A stretch of 64,000 nucleotides of DNA. It comes from Aphis gossypii (Eukaryota > Arthropoda > Insecta > Hemiptera > Aphididae). The stretch spans positions 1 to 64,000 of the forward strand of contig NW_026083147.1 of the NCBI RefSeq assembly GCF_020184175.1, written 5' to 3'. Every line of letters begins with the position of its first letter. Position 1 is the first letter of the stretch. A program made the translations under genes and the position numbers. This document shows positions 34,100 to 45,831 of the stretch, in pieces. Below the pieces are notes generated by a model. It ran no database searches. It saw nothing but the letters and a program-made list of their open reading frames with translations, and was not told the DNA's origin.

Positions 34100-34998
34100 T
34101 ACACCGAGGCACGCCGGCCGCTATTATTATAAGTATATATACATATTATTAAGTGTATTACTATAACGCGTTAAGGGAGTAAATTTTGAATTGTTATGTT
34201 TTCAATTTTTATGACATCTGATATGTTTTATAGTTTCTTATATATCAAAAACAACATCTGAACTTTGACATTAGGAAGTATGACAATTATGGATCTAACT
34301 TTCGGACATCAATGTACATCATATTATGATGACTGATAGCTAGTCATTCAATTACCATTTTCACTAAATAAATTTTATAATATAAAAAAAAGAACCAGGC
34401 ATGCGACAGGCATTAGTATCTAGCTTAAACTGTAGTAGATAGGATAAGGCGTAAGTTCCCCGTGGTAGGTAATAGGAGGTAGCGTGTAAGATTCCCTCTC
34501 TGGCTGTGCCTTTGGCGCATTTTTACGGCGACGTTCTAATTAACGTCTCTTCCGCCCGTATCCAACAATTTTTTGCATTTTTTTTTCGAGTTAGTTTTTG
34601 ATTTTTTAATTTGAATTTTGCAAATTAAAGCTATTGCTTTCACTTATACAATAAATACATACCTCTACGATTTTTTTTAATACCATATTATTATGATTAT
34701 TATAAGTATATATACATATAAAGTGTAGACGTGTAGTATTACAATGCGTTTAGGGAGTACATTTTGAATTGATATGTTTTATAAATTAAAAATATTTATC
34801 TTTTACTTAATACTTAAAAAAATGATATATGTTTTATAATTTCTTACACTTACATATCAAAAACAATATCTGAATTTTGACATTAGGAGGTATGAAAATT
34901 ATGGATTTAACTTTCGGACATTGATTTACATCATATTATGATGACTGTTAGCTAGACATTCAATTACCATTTTCACTAAATAAATTTTATAATATAAA
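34100..34998. other. No gene; short tandemly related repeats
   Basis: Two diverged copies of one 200-300-bp unit (34170-34400 and 34740-34990) share GACATTAGGAGGTATGA, TTTCGGACAT and GATAGCTAGTCATTCAATTA. The last block is related to the repeat at 6.5 kb. Confidence 0.5.
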
Positions 34999-36690
34999 AA
35001 AGTGGGCAAGTGAGTACCGCTCTGCTGTACATTAGGTGCCGTATGGATCATTATTATATATTATAGGAGTGTTAAATTTGAATCCAATGATAGTTATCAT
35101 TGTATACGAAAAACGATTCTGAACGAAGATGATTTGTCAGCCTAGGATATAATTTCTAGTGGTTGGTAAAAAAGGTGGTTTAAAAAAACCAGCTTATATT
35201 AAAAATATTTTGAAAATTAAATCACGTAAAGAAAACGCGAATCTTAATAACTGGTAAAATTTTCAAGTATCTACGACTTATACTTTTTGAATAATAACAA
35301 ATATTTAAAATCATTTGAGGATAAATCGTTATCGTTACGCTATTTCGTTAAAATTTAAAATTCAAACGCACTTAAAATTTTTCCTATAATGATGCTTCGA
35401 GTTTTCTCTATAGATACTTGAAGGTAAACTTATGGAAAAGTTAGTGTTGTATTTTTAATCCTTAGTTATAAACACAAAAAATTTTATGATTTTTCAACTT
35501 CAAATATTTCGCAAATATTCATAATTTTGACGAATTTTCGTCAAAATTTGAACTTCAAATGCTAATAAAAAAAAATTGTGCCTATGTATTCTTATAATTT
35601 TTAATCACTATAAGAATAACATATGAGGAACTTTGTATTAAATTTTCAAGTATTTTGATAGGGCCAAAAAATTTTTATCGACACTTCAAAAATATTTTTT
35701 CAGAAAAATTGAAAATTTCAGTTGTCTATAAATAGCTCAAAAAAAGTCAAAATATTTTGAAATTTAAATCACGTAAAGAAAACGCGAATCTTAATAACTG
35801 GTAAAATTTTCAAGTATCTACGACTTATACTTTTTGAATAATAACAAATATCAAAAATCGTTTGAGGCTAAACTGTTATTTAACGCGGTTTTTGTAAAAA
35901 TTTAAATTTCAAACACTCATAAAAATTTTTTGTCTGAATCCGGTAGAGTTTTTTTTACAGATATTTGAAGAAAATGTATGGAGAACCTTGTACCAAATTT
36001 TCAAAACTTAGTTATAAAAGAAAAAATTTTATGATTTTTCAACTTCAAAATTACTTGCAAATTTTCGCGTTTTCGACAGATTTCGTAAAAATTTGAACTA
36101 AAAACGCTTATAAAAAAAAATTGTGACTAACGATTTTAAATTTTTTTTAGCTACATTAAAAACACTCATAAGGAACCTTGTATTAAATTTTCAAAACTTT
36201 TTGGTCATCCAAAAATTTTTTATCGACACTTTAAAAAAAATTTCTCAAAAAAATCGAAAATTTCCGTGGTCTATAAATAACTCAAAAAAAGTCAAAATTT
36301 TTTGAAAATTTAACTATATACGGATACTACTGACATTAACATTTGGTGAAAATTTCAAGTATTTTCAGTGATTAGTTTTTGAATTACAACCATAAAAAAA
36401 AATCGATTTGGTCGAAAACTGGTTTTGCGTAAAAATTGCCGTTTTTCCGTCATTTTTTTTTAGTTTTTCTCGATTTTTTTTTAAAGTGTTGGAAAATGTT
36501 AACTTTTTACCTCTATAATGCACCAAGGATATTCACTTTTACATCGGAAACCACCCCCATTGTTTGAAATTGGAGCATTATTTCGACTAGTTATGCTGTA
36601 CACAGACACAAAAAAAAAAAAAAAAAAAAAAACACACACCATTGTAAAATCAATACATTCATCACTTCGTTCAGAATCTAAAAAAAAGAA
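34999..36690 (+). repeat. 1.7-kb dispersed repeat (copy A)
   Basis: Starts AAGTGGGCAAGTGAGTACCG and ends near TTCATCACTTCGTTCAGAAT. A nearly full inverted copy lies at 52623-54140; short pieces are at 56.70-56.83, 19.75 and 24.26 kb. Inside are several near-duplicate blocks (for example AATCTTAATAACTGGTAAAA twice, at 35233 and 35790), so it grew by internal duplication. GATTCTGAACGAAG occurs near both ends in opposite orientation. No coding content; likely non-autonomous. Confidence 0.7.
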
Positions 36691-37214
36691 CCAGGCATGC
36701 GACTGGACACGGTATGAGATTGTTCATATTATACTATATTGGTATCATAACCTACTATTCACACATTGTCCACGATCCGACGCAATCGGATTGCCTACGT
36801 GGTGGGTGGGTTTAATTGCGTTTAATTCGATTTTTCCCAATGATAACTGACAACTCGATTTGAATGCTCAAAATATGTTATTCGACTTTATACTAATTAT
36901 CCTACAATACAACATTAGACTTTCGACGTCGGAGGCGCAGGTGAATTGTATTGTCAGATATAGATTTAGGATAAAGATTTAGTTACGTGATGTGATGATT
37001 GATAGCTAGACACTCGACTACCATTTTCGCTAAATACATTTTTTTATATACAAAAAGACAGGGCAAGCAATGGGAAACGGTATTACACCAGTTTAGGACT
37101 GATAGCTAGACATTTAATTAAAATTTTTCGTATTTATTTACTCGACTTCAGTACTTTTCTTACTTTTTTAGTGTATGATTTCTTTTCTAGACACCCGATT
37201 ACAAAACTAAAATT
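36691..37214. other. No gene; short repeat pieces
   Basis: Holds another GATTGATAGCTAGACACTC block (about 37000) and GGGCAAGCAATGGGAAACGG (about 37065), related to the repeat family at 6.5 and 29.7 kb. Confidence 0.45.
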
Positions 37215-39339
37215 GTGACTACTAGACTTTTTACGATATTTTCTTTACAGTCCCGTCTCCGACCTAGGGTACTCACTTAGAGCGAATATCACTTAGACCG
37301 AATTTCACAGCAGAGCGAGGCACATCTAGTTCTTTTATAAAACTCCATTCAATTTTATCACCATTTGAGTTCAACAAAATTTGTTTGTCACCTAATGTGT
37401 TGCGGACTAATTTGATCATGTGACATGCATCGAAAAATAAATAGACAGGTTGTGAATGATTCATAGGATGTGGAAAATAAAATTTTAGATCACTTAAGTC
37501 AAATTGAGCACCCAATCTCGTACACATATTTAAATTGCTATGAGCGCCATCAAAAGTTATTGAATGAATAACGACACCTGTTTCAAAAACCAACTCCAAA
37601 CATGTTCTTAATAAATTTGCACGTTCATTACCATTCAAACTTCAAACCTTTTATCAAAAAGTAACCTAAAGGTAATTTACAGTGGCCATTAACCCCTACA
37701 GCCATGAATAAAAGCACATGTGTAGCATGGTCAACAATATCAGAGTCTGTATGTGCACCAGAGCCCATGTCAACTAAACCATGGAAATGTTTGCCGTCAA
37801 ATTCTATTTTGTCCTTGATGGACATATCGTCGACTACTATATTACTTAATACAATTTTTTTTCTTTCACCATCAATGTAAGCGTATTAAATGATTCACTA
37901 GTAATACCTGGATCACCATTTATTACTTGATACCATTTTGCCAGAGTTCTAGGATGAGGTAACACATTGGTAAATTGTTTTCGAACAAAGTTATATGCTT
38001 TACTAGAATAAAACTGCAATATTATTGCAAATTTTTTCAGTTCTTCAGAATATTTACCTTTTTTACCATTTAACTTCCTATTTACAATATCACATAAACT
38101 CTCATTTCCCATCGACTACAAAACAAATAAGTTAAAAAATTAACTTAACTTAAATGAATTAACTAAAAAAATATATTTTGCTGTTTTTGTAAGATAATGA
38201 TATTCGTAATGATATTCTATTTCATGTATAAATTATACTTTTTCTTAATAACATTTTTGAACTTAAAGAAAATTTATAATTAAAAAAAATTTTATTTATA
38301 TATTTATTTATAATTTATAATTTCATAATCTACAGTAAAATACTTTTTTCAATAAATATTGATACATAAATACCATGCCATTAATTCATTATTTATAAAT
38401 TATAAACATAAATAATGAATTATTTGATCAGTATTTAAAATGTATATAAAAAACAATCATTTTTACAACAGTACTATACAATTATTACCTTTAAAAAATT
38501 GGTAGCATTTTCAGAAACCAATGTTTTTTGTTCCAAAGTCTTAACTAATTGATCATAGGACTTTATTTTATTTTTTAATCTTTGGTTTTGAAGTTTTACA
38601 TTTTTTATTTTTTTAACTGAAGAGTTGTGTTGTTTTTTTACAAATATTAAAATTTTTCTAGCTCTTCTTGGTGTAATGAAACTATCAATTTTAAGATCGT
38701 TGATGTATCGTGGGTACTTGGATTTTGGGGTAATTTCAGAATAACTAAAAATTATATCACAAATAATAAATTGTTTACACATATATTCAAATATAATTCT
38801 AGACAATAATTTATTAAAATAAATATTAATCTTGTACTTGGTTCACTAACTAAGTCTACATGTGATTCTGAAATTGGAACTGACAAACTTTGATCAATTT
38901 CAATACCTTTTTTATATTAGAAATATCAAATGGCAATTTCCGTTTACAACCATTAGTTCTATAGTAGAAATATTTTTAATTATTAAATTACAATTCATAT
39001 AATTCATAGCCCTTACTTTATTTCAAATATATCATCTACATTCACACTTGGCACTGCACTAGGATTTAATCTACCATTCATTAAATAATCCTGTGGCTTA
39101 AAATGATTGCTACAAATTCTATAAGAAACCAAAACATTTGAAATTGAACACTTGTTCATCCACAATGTTCTGATTTCTTCATCTGTTGGAAACCTATTTA
39201 TAATAAATTGAAATTATAAATTATTATTACTACAATATCTACTGCAGTTTTGTTATTAAATTTACTTGTGCCATTTTATTGGAGAATATTTGTCATTATA
39301 TCCTCGTTTACAAAATGGAAGGAGGCATTTATAAACCAT
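37215..39339 (-). pseudogene. P-element-like transposase with THAP domain, frameshifted and truncated
   Basis: Exon 1 (39339-39266) and exon 2 (39194-39017) join into a complete THAP domain: CLLPFC, KWHKFPTDEEIRTLW, YRICSNHF, NPSAVPSVN. A basic exon near 38955 and a coiled-coil exon (38745-38489, IKNVKLQNQRLKNKIKSYDQ) follow. The next (about 38112-37846) reads KKFAIILQFYSSKAYNFVRK, NVLPHPRTLAKWY, the hallmark P-element block. With frame changes near 37858 and 37640, the RNase-H-like region follows: VVDDMSIKDKIEF, HSITFDGAHSN, YLFFDACHMIKLVRNTLGD, and DVPRSAVKFGLSDIRSK ending at a GTGAGT donor (about 37277). Exons after this donor, including the rest of the catalytic domain, are missing. Confidence 0.8.
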
Positions 39340-39344
39340 ATTGA

Positions 39345-39655
39345 ACAATTATTAAAATAATAATAATATATTAATATACCTATAGTAGTATAGGTAGGTA
39401 AAAAAAAATACAAAAAAAAAAAATAAAAAAAATATATATATAATATATATATATTATAAATTACAAAATATATACAGATTATTATATAAAATATAAATCA
39501 TTAAAATTTCAAAACTAGGAAAAGTCGGAAAATCAAATAACAGCTGATGTCTAATAACCGTATATGAACATTATGCATAGATCTTTTATTGTATGCACAA
39601 TAATTTTTATATCGTGCACCGATTAACATAATAACATCAATGCTCTCTATCATGA
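39345..39655. other. AT-rich spacer, no gene
   Basis: Poly-A and TA tracts; nothing recognisable. Confidence 0.55.
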
Positions 39656-39659
39656 TTCA

Positions 39660-40657
39660 GATTTTCCTTCACAGGGCCGGTCTATAAGTATAAGGTCTAT
39701 GCCTATACCACACCCTGTAGACATTTATCGAGCAGATAATAAAGCACACAGCGTAATACTAAAACCTGCATACCAATATGTAGGAATAACCTAAAACCGT
39801 AGACAATTTACAACATTTACTGAAACAGAACTACTACACTGCACTGAGACAGAAAAATTTACTATTTGTCCAGAATTTCAACCAATACAACACGAATCGA
39901 AAGAACAACCATGTGAAATTTCTTTATTTAAAAATCCAGACCAGTTACCACAAAATTGTGAATCAGGAGTAATAATTATTTCTAAAAACATATTTCACAA
40001 ACTTAAGTATGCCAACACATGGATATACACAAGAAAAGATACACTAACAATTACATGCCAGGGAATACTAGAGCCATATATAGAAAAAATTAAAAATCAG
40101 GGGATAATTAAATTAAATCAGGAATGTAGGGCTTATGCAGAACATGTAGTATTAAATTCGACTAGGGTAATAAAAACGAAGTATTACACAAATTTCATAC
40201 CTAAAATCGGAGTAGGGAGTATATCGTATAAGATCAATAACAGTATCAAGGACATTAAAATAGAAAAGTTTAGACATAAGTTCGATTCAAGCAAACTCGA
40301 TAACGTACATGAAATGGCACACTCATTAGACGAAGTAGAAAACATGATAGATGAGGAAATACTTAGACAATCGGGAGTAGAAGTGCAAATACCAATTCCT
40401 ATTTAATGTACACAGTAATGGAGTTATTAATATTGTCGTTATTTCTATTGACATTCATTTATGTAAGTTATAAATGTAATTTGACCACTATGAGGGCATT
40501 AGGCCATCAACAAATAAACGCGAATAACGACAATGACAGACAGGTTGTTTATGTGACGTCACCGACAAGGGAAATAAGGCTAAAGAAAAACTACTAGGTG
40601 ACACGCCAGATAGACTAGCCATAAAGGATATTCCGCCCTTGTTGAATGAAAAATAAA
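39660..40657 (+). pseudogene. Errantivirus/baculovirus F-like envelope remnant
   Basis: Encodes the C-terminal half of an F-type fusion glycoprotein as found in insect errantiviruses and baculoviruses: a stretch with regularly spaced Cys (about 39850-39970), a WIY...TITC block (about 40020-40060), an ECRAYAEHVVL block (about 40130), an acidic stem, then a hydrophobic membrane segment (about 40419-40465) and a basic cytoplasmic tail. It is disabled: a TAA near 39790, a frame change at the TAATG overlap (40404-40408) and another near 40596. The N-terminal half with signal and fusion peptides is absent. Such proteins mediate membrane fusion; this one cannot as it stands. It is followed 200 bp later by an exonuclease remnant in the same direction. 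Confidence 0.6.
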
Positions 40658-40861
40658 AAATGTATATAATTAAATATATAAATATTATAAATATAATATA
40701 ACCTAATAATAATAAAAATAATATAAATTATTAATAATTATATAAAGACTATAACTTATTTAATTAAAATATATGAATAATTAATAAATATAAGTATAAA
40801 ATATAATCACTAACACAAAAATGTTTAATTATACAGAAAAGAGACACATAAGTTCGTAATA

Positions 40862-41540
40862 ATGGATTTCGAATTTTCAATGGTGAACAAAATAAGCATG
40901 GTTGTTATCTCCGGAGCTATATCAAATAACTTAGACCGTTTTAAGATTAGGAAACTGGAAGGACGACCTCTATTACTACCACTTAACGAAGAAGCTCGAC
41001 CTATGGGTGAGACGGAACTTCAGGTGGCAGTGAGAGAAATAAAGAGAGTTTTCAGGGTTAAAACCGATCTGAGAGATGCTTGTTTGTTTGTCAATTAAAG
41101 CAGAGTTTGAGTTCAACGGAAAATAATTTAACAAAGGGATACATTGACAGTTATATACGTAGAGGTAATAAGGAGAACGTAATAGTATTATGGAACGGAC
41201 ACTCGGATAAAAACATTCTAAAAAGGTTAGATCTAGACCACTACCCAATGCTGAACATAACATGATATGATAAAATTTTAACAAAAACTTTTATATTCAA
41301 TTTGAAACATTAAACAATAGGGAAATAATTTTTGAAGTAGATATCGGGACATATAATAAATCAGGAAGGCTACTTAATTTAGTAGAGACCCATGATATAA
41401 TATGTAAAAAGAAACACCATACTACGTATGCGCATGATCCGAGAATGGATGTCAAGTATACTAAGTGTATATTTTATTATGTGATACGAAAACAAAGATA
41501 CGAGAATTTAGTAAAGCACTTTTTAAAAAAAAAACAATAG
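40862..41540 (+). pseudogene. DEDDh 3'-5' exonuclease-like gene, frameshifted
   Basis: Starts MDFEFSMVNKISMVVISG, matching exonuclease motif I (Asp-x-Glu in a beta strand followed by a second strand). After a frame change in the 41080-41098 overlap it continues as VIVLWNGHSDKNILKRL (motif II, Asp). After a stop near 41265 and one more shift it ends with FEVDIGTYNKSGRLLNL and YAHDPRMDVKYTKCIF, which has the His-x4-Asp of motif III. About 220 residues, a complete single-domain enzyme in outline. Such nucleases trim 3' ends of RNA or DNA. The close position after an envelope-like gene suggests an element or virus origin rather than a host gene. At least two breaks. Confidence 0.55.
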
Positions 41541-41909
41541 GTATATAATATAAAACAATAACAATAGTTGCATTAATAATCAAAAATATGAACGTAAAAT
41601 TTCTTTTTCAGAAATGCATAATTCTATACTCTATTCCACCTAAGACTGAACCGCTCGGACGACCAAAACTCGTTTTCTTTGCGCATCCCCACCACAAAAC
41701 GTTCGCCGCCGCGATCTTCGGTTTCGGTCGTTACGAACAGCAGCTGTCTACGTAGTGAGCTGTATTGACACACTACCACTTGTTTGATTACACTCGCGCG
41801 CACATGTTCACATTTGTATTTATTACATTTATTTGATTGGCTGTTATTATTTTCCTTAGTGATTTTTTTTTTTTTTTTGTTCATATATTTTTTTTATTAA
41901 TTAATTACC

Positions 41910-43468
41910 ATGGACCCACCACAAACTGTAAGCCGTTCACCAATTAAAAAAAATCCACCAGGAAAGGTAAGTAAACATTTAATTTATTTACTTTTGAAAA
42001 TTTTTTTGGTATTCAATGAAATGAATGTATAATGTATATATATACACGTATTTTATAACATTGGAAAAAAATCTAAAATCTAAATCTAATTGTTTTATTT
42101 AATATGCTGGTTTTATAATAATAAATTTTATTACAATTTCAGCGAGTAGATTCTGGCAAGAGACAAATGATTATTAATGCGTACAAGGCAAAAATCAATG
42201 TGGATCCGACAAAGTCTTTAAGAACAATCCGGCAAGAACTTTCTAAAGAATTGGCCATTGGAGCAACAACAATTTCAACAACCATAACCGAGTACAACAC
42301 TACTAAAAGGGTAATATCTCCTTCCAAAACACGTGTTAAGAAAACATTTCGTGAAACATTTGATGAGTTTCATAGAAATGCGGTTCGTAGGCATGTACAT
42401 AGTTTTTGGTTTAAACGTGAAATTCCTACTGTCGACAAAATACACCATGCAGTTTCGAATGACAACTCCTTACCGACAATTTCAAGGACAAATCTTTATA
42501 GGCTTTTAAAAGAAATGGATTTCAAATATAGCAAACGTAGTCGAAATAGTGCACTGACAGAAAAAACTGAAATTGTATTGTGGCGTAGACGGTTTCTTGA
42601 ACAACTGCGTAAATACCGAGACGAGGGTCGACATTTGTATTACCTGGACGAGACCTGGGTAAATGCTGGCGAATGCACTAGTAAGACATGGGTCGATACA
42701 ACAATAGAATCCCCCCGAGACGCATTTTTAGAAGGCCTTTCAACTGGTGCCGTAAATCCATCAGGAAAAGGCAAACGCCTGATTGTACTACACATAGGTT
42801 CAGAAGACGGCTTTGTTCCCGGCGCATTGCTATGTTTCGAGTCCAAAAAAAACACCACAGATTATCACGACGAAATGAATGGGGAGACATTTTATGAATG
42901 GATGGAGGGTGTATTGCCACGTTTAAAAGAGAACTGCGTGATAATCATGGACAATGCATCATATCATTCTATGAAGCTGGATAAAGCACCGTCGTCGCAG
43001 ACCAGAAAGGCTGATATTATAAAATGGTTGGAGGATAAAGGCGAGGTTATAGACAAACCTATGTGTATACCACAACTTCTGGACATTGTGAAAAGAATCA
43101 AACCACGGCATCAGAAATACGTAATTGACGAATTGGCCAAAAAACATAACCGTGATGTACTTCGACTACCTCCATATCATTGCGAGCTGAATCCCATAGA
43201 AATGGTTTGGTCATCTGTAAAAAGGTACGTACGGATGAACAATACAACATATAAATTACAGGATGTCAAAAATTTATTAATTGAGGGCATCGAACGTGTG
43301 GATGCAGACATGTGGAAGAATTATATAAGTCACACGAAGAAAGAGGAGGACAAATTTTGGGAAATTGACTTCGTCGTAGACGATGTTTTGTCTGCAGAGT
43401 TGGAATCGGTAACTTTGACAATTGGAGATACATCATCAGACGAATCCTCCGACATCGATTCTGACTAA
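41910..43468 (+). CDS. DD82E mariner transposase
   Basis: Exon 1 is 41910-41966 (MDPPQTVSRSPIKKNPPGK, donor GTAAGT); exon 2 is 42143-43468 after TTTCAG; phase is kept, giving 460 residues with no break. The N-terminus has helix-turn-helix regions (KSLRTIRQELSKEL, PTVDKIHHAVSNDN, ISRTNLYRLLKEM). Catalytic residues are Asp in YLDETWVNAG, Asp in CVIIMDNASYHS and Glu in HCELNPIEMVW; I count 82 residues between the last two, which defines the DD82E/Sailor family and is far longer than the 34-41 of classical Tc1/mariner. The C-terminus is acidic (DTSSDESSDIDSD). It cuts and pastes the element at TA sites. An intact frame with sound ends makes it a candidate active enzyme. Confidence 0.9.
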
Positions 43469-43496
43469 TTTTTTGTATTATATTGACGTGTACGTA

Positions 43497-43740
43497 GTAC
43501 AATTTTTAATTTTTTTTTATTTGTATTATATTATATTGACATTTACAATTTTTAATTTTTTTTTATTTGTATTATATTATATTGACATTTACAATTTTTA
43601 ATTTTTTTTTATTTGTATTATATTATATTGACATTTACAATTTTTAATTTTTTTTTATTTGTATTATATTATATTGACATTTACAATTTTTAATTTTTTA
43701 ATTTTAATTTTTTGTATTATATTGACGTGTACGTAGTACA
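43497..43740 (+). repeat. 46-bp tandem repeat in mariner 3' region
   Basis: About four units of ACAATTTTTAATTTTTTTTT followed by ATTTGTATTATATTATATTGACATT, spaced 46 bp (GACATTT at about 43538, 43584, 43630, 43676), plus partial units. Lies between the transposase stop and the right end. Confidence 0.85.
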
Positions 43741-44137
43741 ATTTTTAATTTTTTTTTAGTTTGTAATTATTTGTATTATATTATATTTAGTTTATTATTT
43801 TAGCTATAAAATAAACTTAATTTATAATATTTGATGTTTACTTATTTGTATATACCTATTACAGCTTGATTATCTAATGATGTTAATTCAAAATACGTGC
43901 TGTGTAATTATTAAACACGAAAAACGGCGATGTTTTTATGATTCTCTGTATGCACGGCGGTCGACAACTGCCGACGACCGGCAATAACTATTAGCCAATC
44001 AGAGAACGCCTAGCCACCACCCGGGGGGTCCGACAACGATCGGCGGCTCAGTCTGCATGCGCGAAAGCGGTTCACTCTTAGGTGGAATAGAGTATATAAA
44101 TTACAAATCAACTTTACGAAATAAATAATAAACAATA

Positions 44138-44443
44138 ATGGATAGATTGGAGCAATTAGCTTCGGCAATATCGTTTAACATTGAGACGCAATTTCATATT
44201 AATCCAGCACAGGGAGAATGGCATAATTACACAGCTTGTTTTGATTTTCATATAATCAGTGCTAATGAAACTATATTAATACTTTACGAGGACGAAACTA
44301 TATTGGAAATGATTGAGGCAACCAAGAGATTTTTATCTGATATGACAGTAGACAGAGAATTTGGTGAACCATACTGTTATGAATTAAACTATTACCTCGA
44401 ACTAATACAGAATCCACGGGATATATTAAATTACAGTAGATAA
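44138..44443 (+). CDS. Unknown 101-residue protein
   Basis: Complete ORF MDRLEQLASAISFNIETQFH... ending RDILNYSR. Acidic, mixed alpha/beta in appearance, no signal, no membrane segment and no Cys motif. ATG follows an A-rich leader 46 bp after the mariner insertion site, so the insertion probably split its upstream region. It has the same orientation as the exonuclease and envelope remnants. I do not recognise the family. Confidence 0.45.
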   Translation: MDRLEQLASAISFNIETQFHINPAQGEWHNYTACFDFHIISANETILILYEDETILEMIEATKRFLSDMTVDREFGEPYCYELNYYLELIQNPRDILNYSR

Positions 44444-44449
44444 AAAAAA

Positions 44450-44530
44450 TATGTCTATAATGAATCAATCAAGTAGGGAAAACTGGTTGGAACTGTACGA
44501 AACACCTATCGACATAACATTTGACACATG
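44450..44530 (+). pseudogene. Small ORF remnant after the 101-residue gene
   Basis: ATG at 44450 gives MSIMNQSSRENWLELYETPI and ends TFDT then TGA at 44528. Beyond the stop no frame stays open. It may be the start of another gene of the same cluster, or chance. Confidence 0.2.
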
Positions 44531-45735
44531 ATCGATAGGGTAGCTTCCATGACATTCCAAATGAGTAAAGGTTGATCTAGTAAACGTATTAATCAATTAA
44601 GATTGTTGTCAATGTGGATGATGTACTTCAAATAATTAGTAAGTCATTCCATGGGCAGCGAATCTTAATTGAGTAAAAATAAAATAAAAATAACATACAA
44701 ACTGAAATGATAAAAATATATATATACACTTAGATTTAAGAAAATGTACTGTATGAATAAGTTACTATTGGGATATAAAAAATAAAAAAATGTGTGGGGA
44801 ACTTTATAGATTGTATATTACTAACATATTATAATAAGTAAAATATTATTTGTATTAACTAATTTACCATATAAGGAATTATTGTAATCAACATTATATT
44901 AACCACATATTTTATTAGAATTATTAAACGCACTATAACCATTATGTTATACTATTTACTAACACTATATTTTATTGTAATCATAATTATAAATTATAAG
45001 AAAACTAACAAACATATTTAATCATTATACTACAATTTTATTATAATTAAACCATATTTAATCAAAGAATATATAAAATATATACATCATATTATACAAC
45101 GAAAATATTTTAAATGTAAAAGCATACAGATAATTGTAATGTATGTCTTATTTCAATAACATGTAATCAAACATTGTAAACACTATAATATTGTAATAAT
45201 TTGTAACTTAACCATTTTGTACTAAACTTTGAAAGATTTCTGTCTTTAAGACATAAACCTTTTTTTTCTTGGGAAGGTGCAACGTGCTTTGATACTTATA
45301 TTAAATGTAGTATATAAATTACTACATACCGTAGCCAAAAATAACCTAAACATTGGGGGTGCAACAAACACTTTTATAATTACGATATGGGCGTAACGAA
45401 TTTTCTTAACAGGACTTTAAAAGTGAGTAGTGTAACCGTGAACAATTAACACATTAACGTAACAGTTGTCGATCTTCAACGGCGGCGGAGCAGCGCGAGA
45501 ACACTTAATATTAATTTATAACAATTATAGTATGTGGCGGTATTGGTCATGGTCAAAGACAGATCATCGCACGTGCGCTTGCCACCTGGTAGAATATTAT
45601 AGATACACAATTACCACCCGATAGAATATATAGATGTATAATTGACGCACGGCGTCGCTCAGATAACGCAAAGCGTGGGTAGAAGCGGTTGCAGCTGACG
45701 CTGACCATCAGGGACCTGAAGGTACCGCGGGAATC
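44531..45735. other. AT-rich region then GC-rich leader, no gene
   Basis: 44.6-45.2 kb is AT-rich with no ORF. A purine run before TGCAACAAACAC (about 45355-45365) could be a PPT/LTR start, and the composition becomes GC-richer from 45450 up to the promoter at 45745. Unproven. Confidence 0.3.
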
Positions 45736-45741
45736 CCTGGA

Positions 45742-45785
45742 TGATATATAAGGAGGCCCTGAATAGGCACATTTCAGACGTGATC
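45742..45785 (+). promoter_or_regulatory. TATA-box core promoter (possibly in an LTR)
   Basis: GATATATAAGGAGGCC is followed about 30 bp later by CATTTCAGACG, an arthropod-like initiator, in a GC-rich block unlike the flanks. The spacing fits a strong RNA polymerase II core promoter reading rightwards. The block ends at about 45830, where a DUF7869-like coding remnant starts, so its own transcript is cut off. Confidence 0.45.
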
Positions 45786-45831
45786 CACCAGAGTTAGAGC
45801 GAGCACCTTCACGTCACCCAGATCAATAATT

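Larger units (their letters stand above)
41629..44092 (+). mobile_element. DD82E (Sailor-like) IS630-Tc1-mariner transposon, apparently intact
   Basis: The ends are inverted repeats (CTCTATTCCACCTAAGACTG left; CTCTATTCCACCTAAGAGTG reverse-complemented right, continuing AACCGCT) flanked by TA on both sides (41627-41628 and 44093-44094). One two-exon transposase inside is unbroken. 2464 bp. It sits between the exonuclease remnant and the small ORF at 44138 and so arrived after them. Confidence 0.9.

Noticed and set aside
42640..43147. Minus-strand ORFs opposite the mariner transposase
   Set aside because: Shadows of the intact plus-strand transposase.
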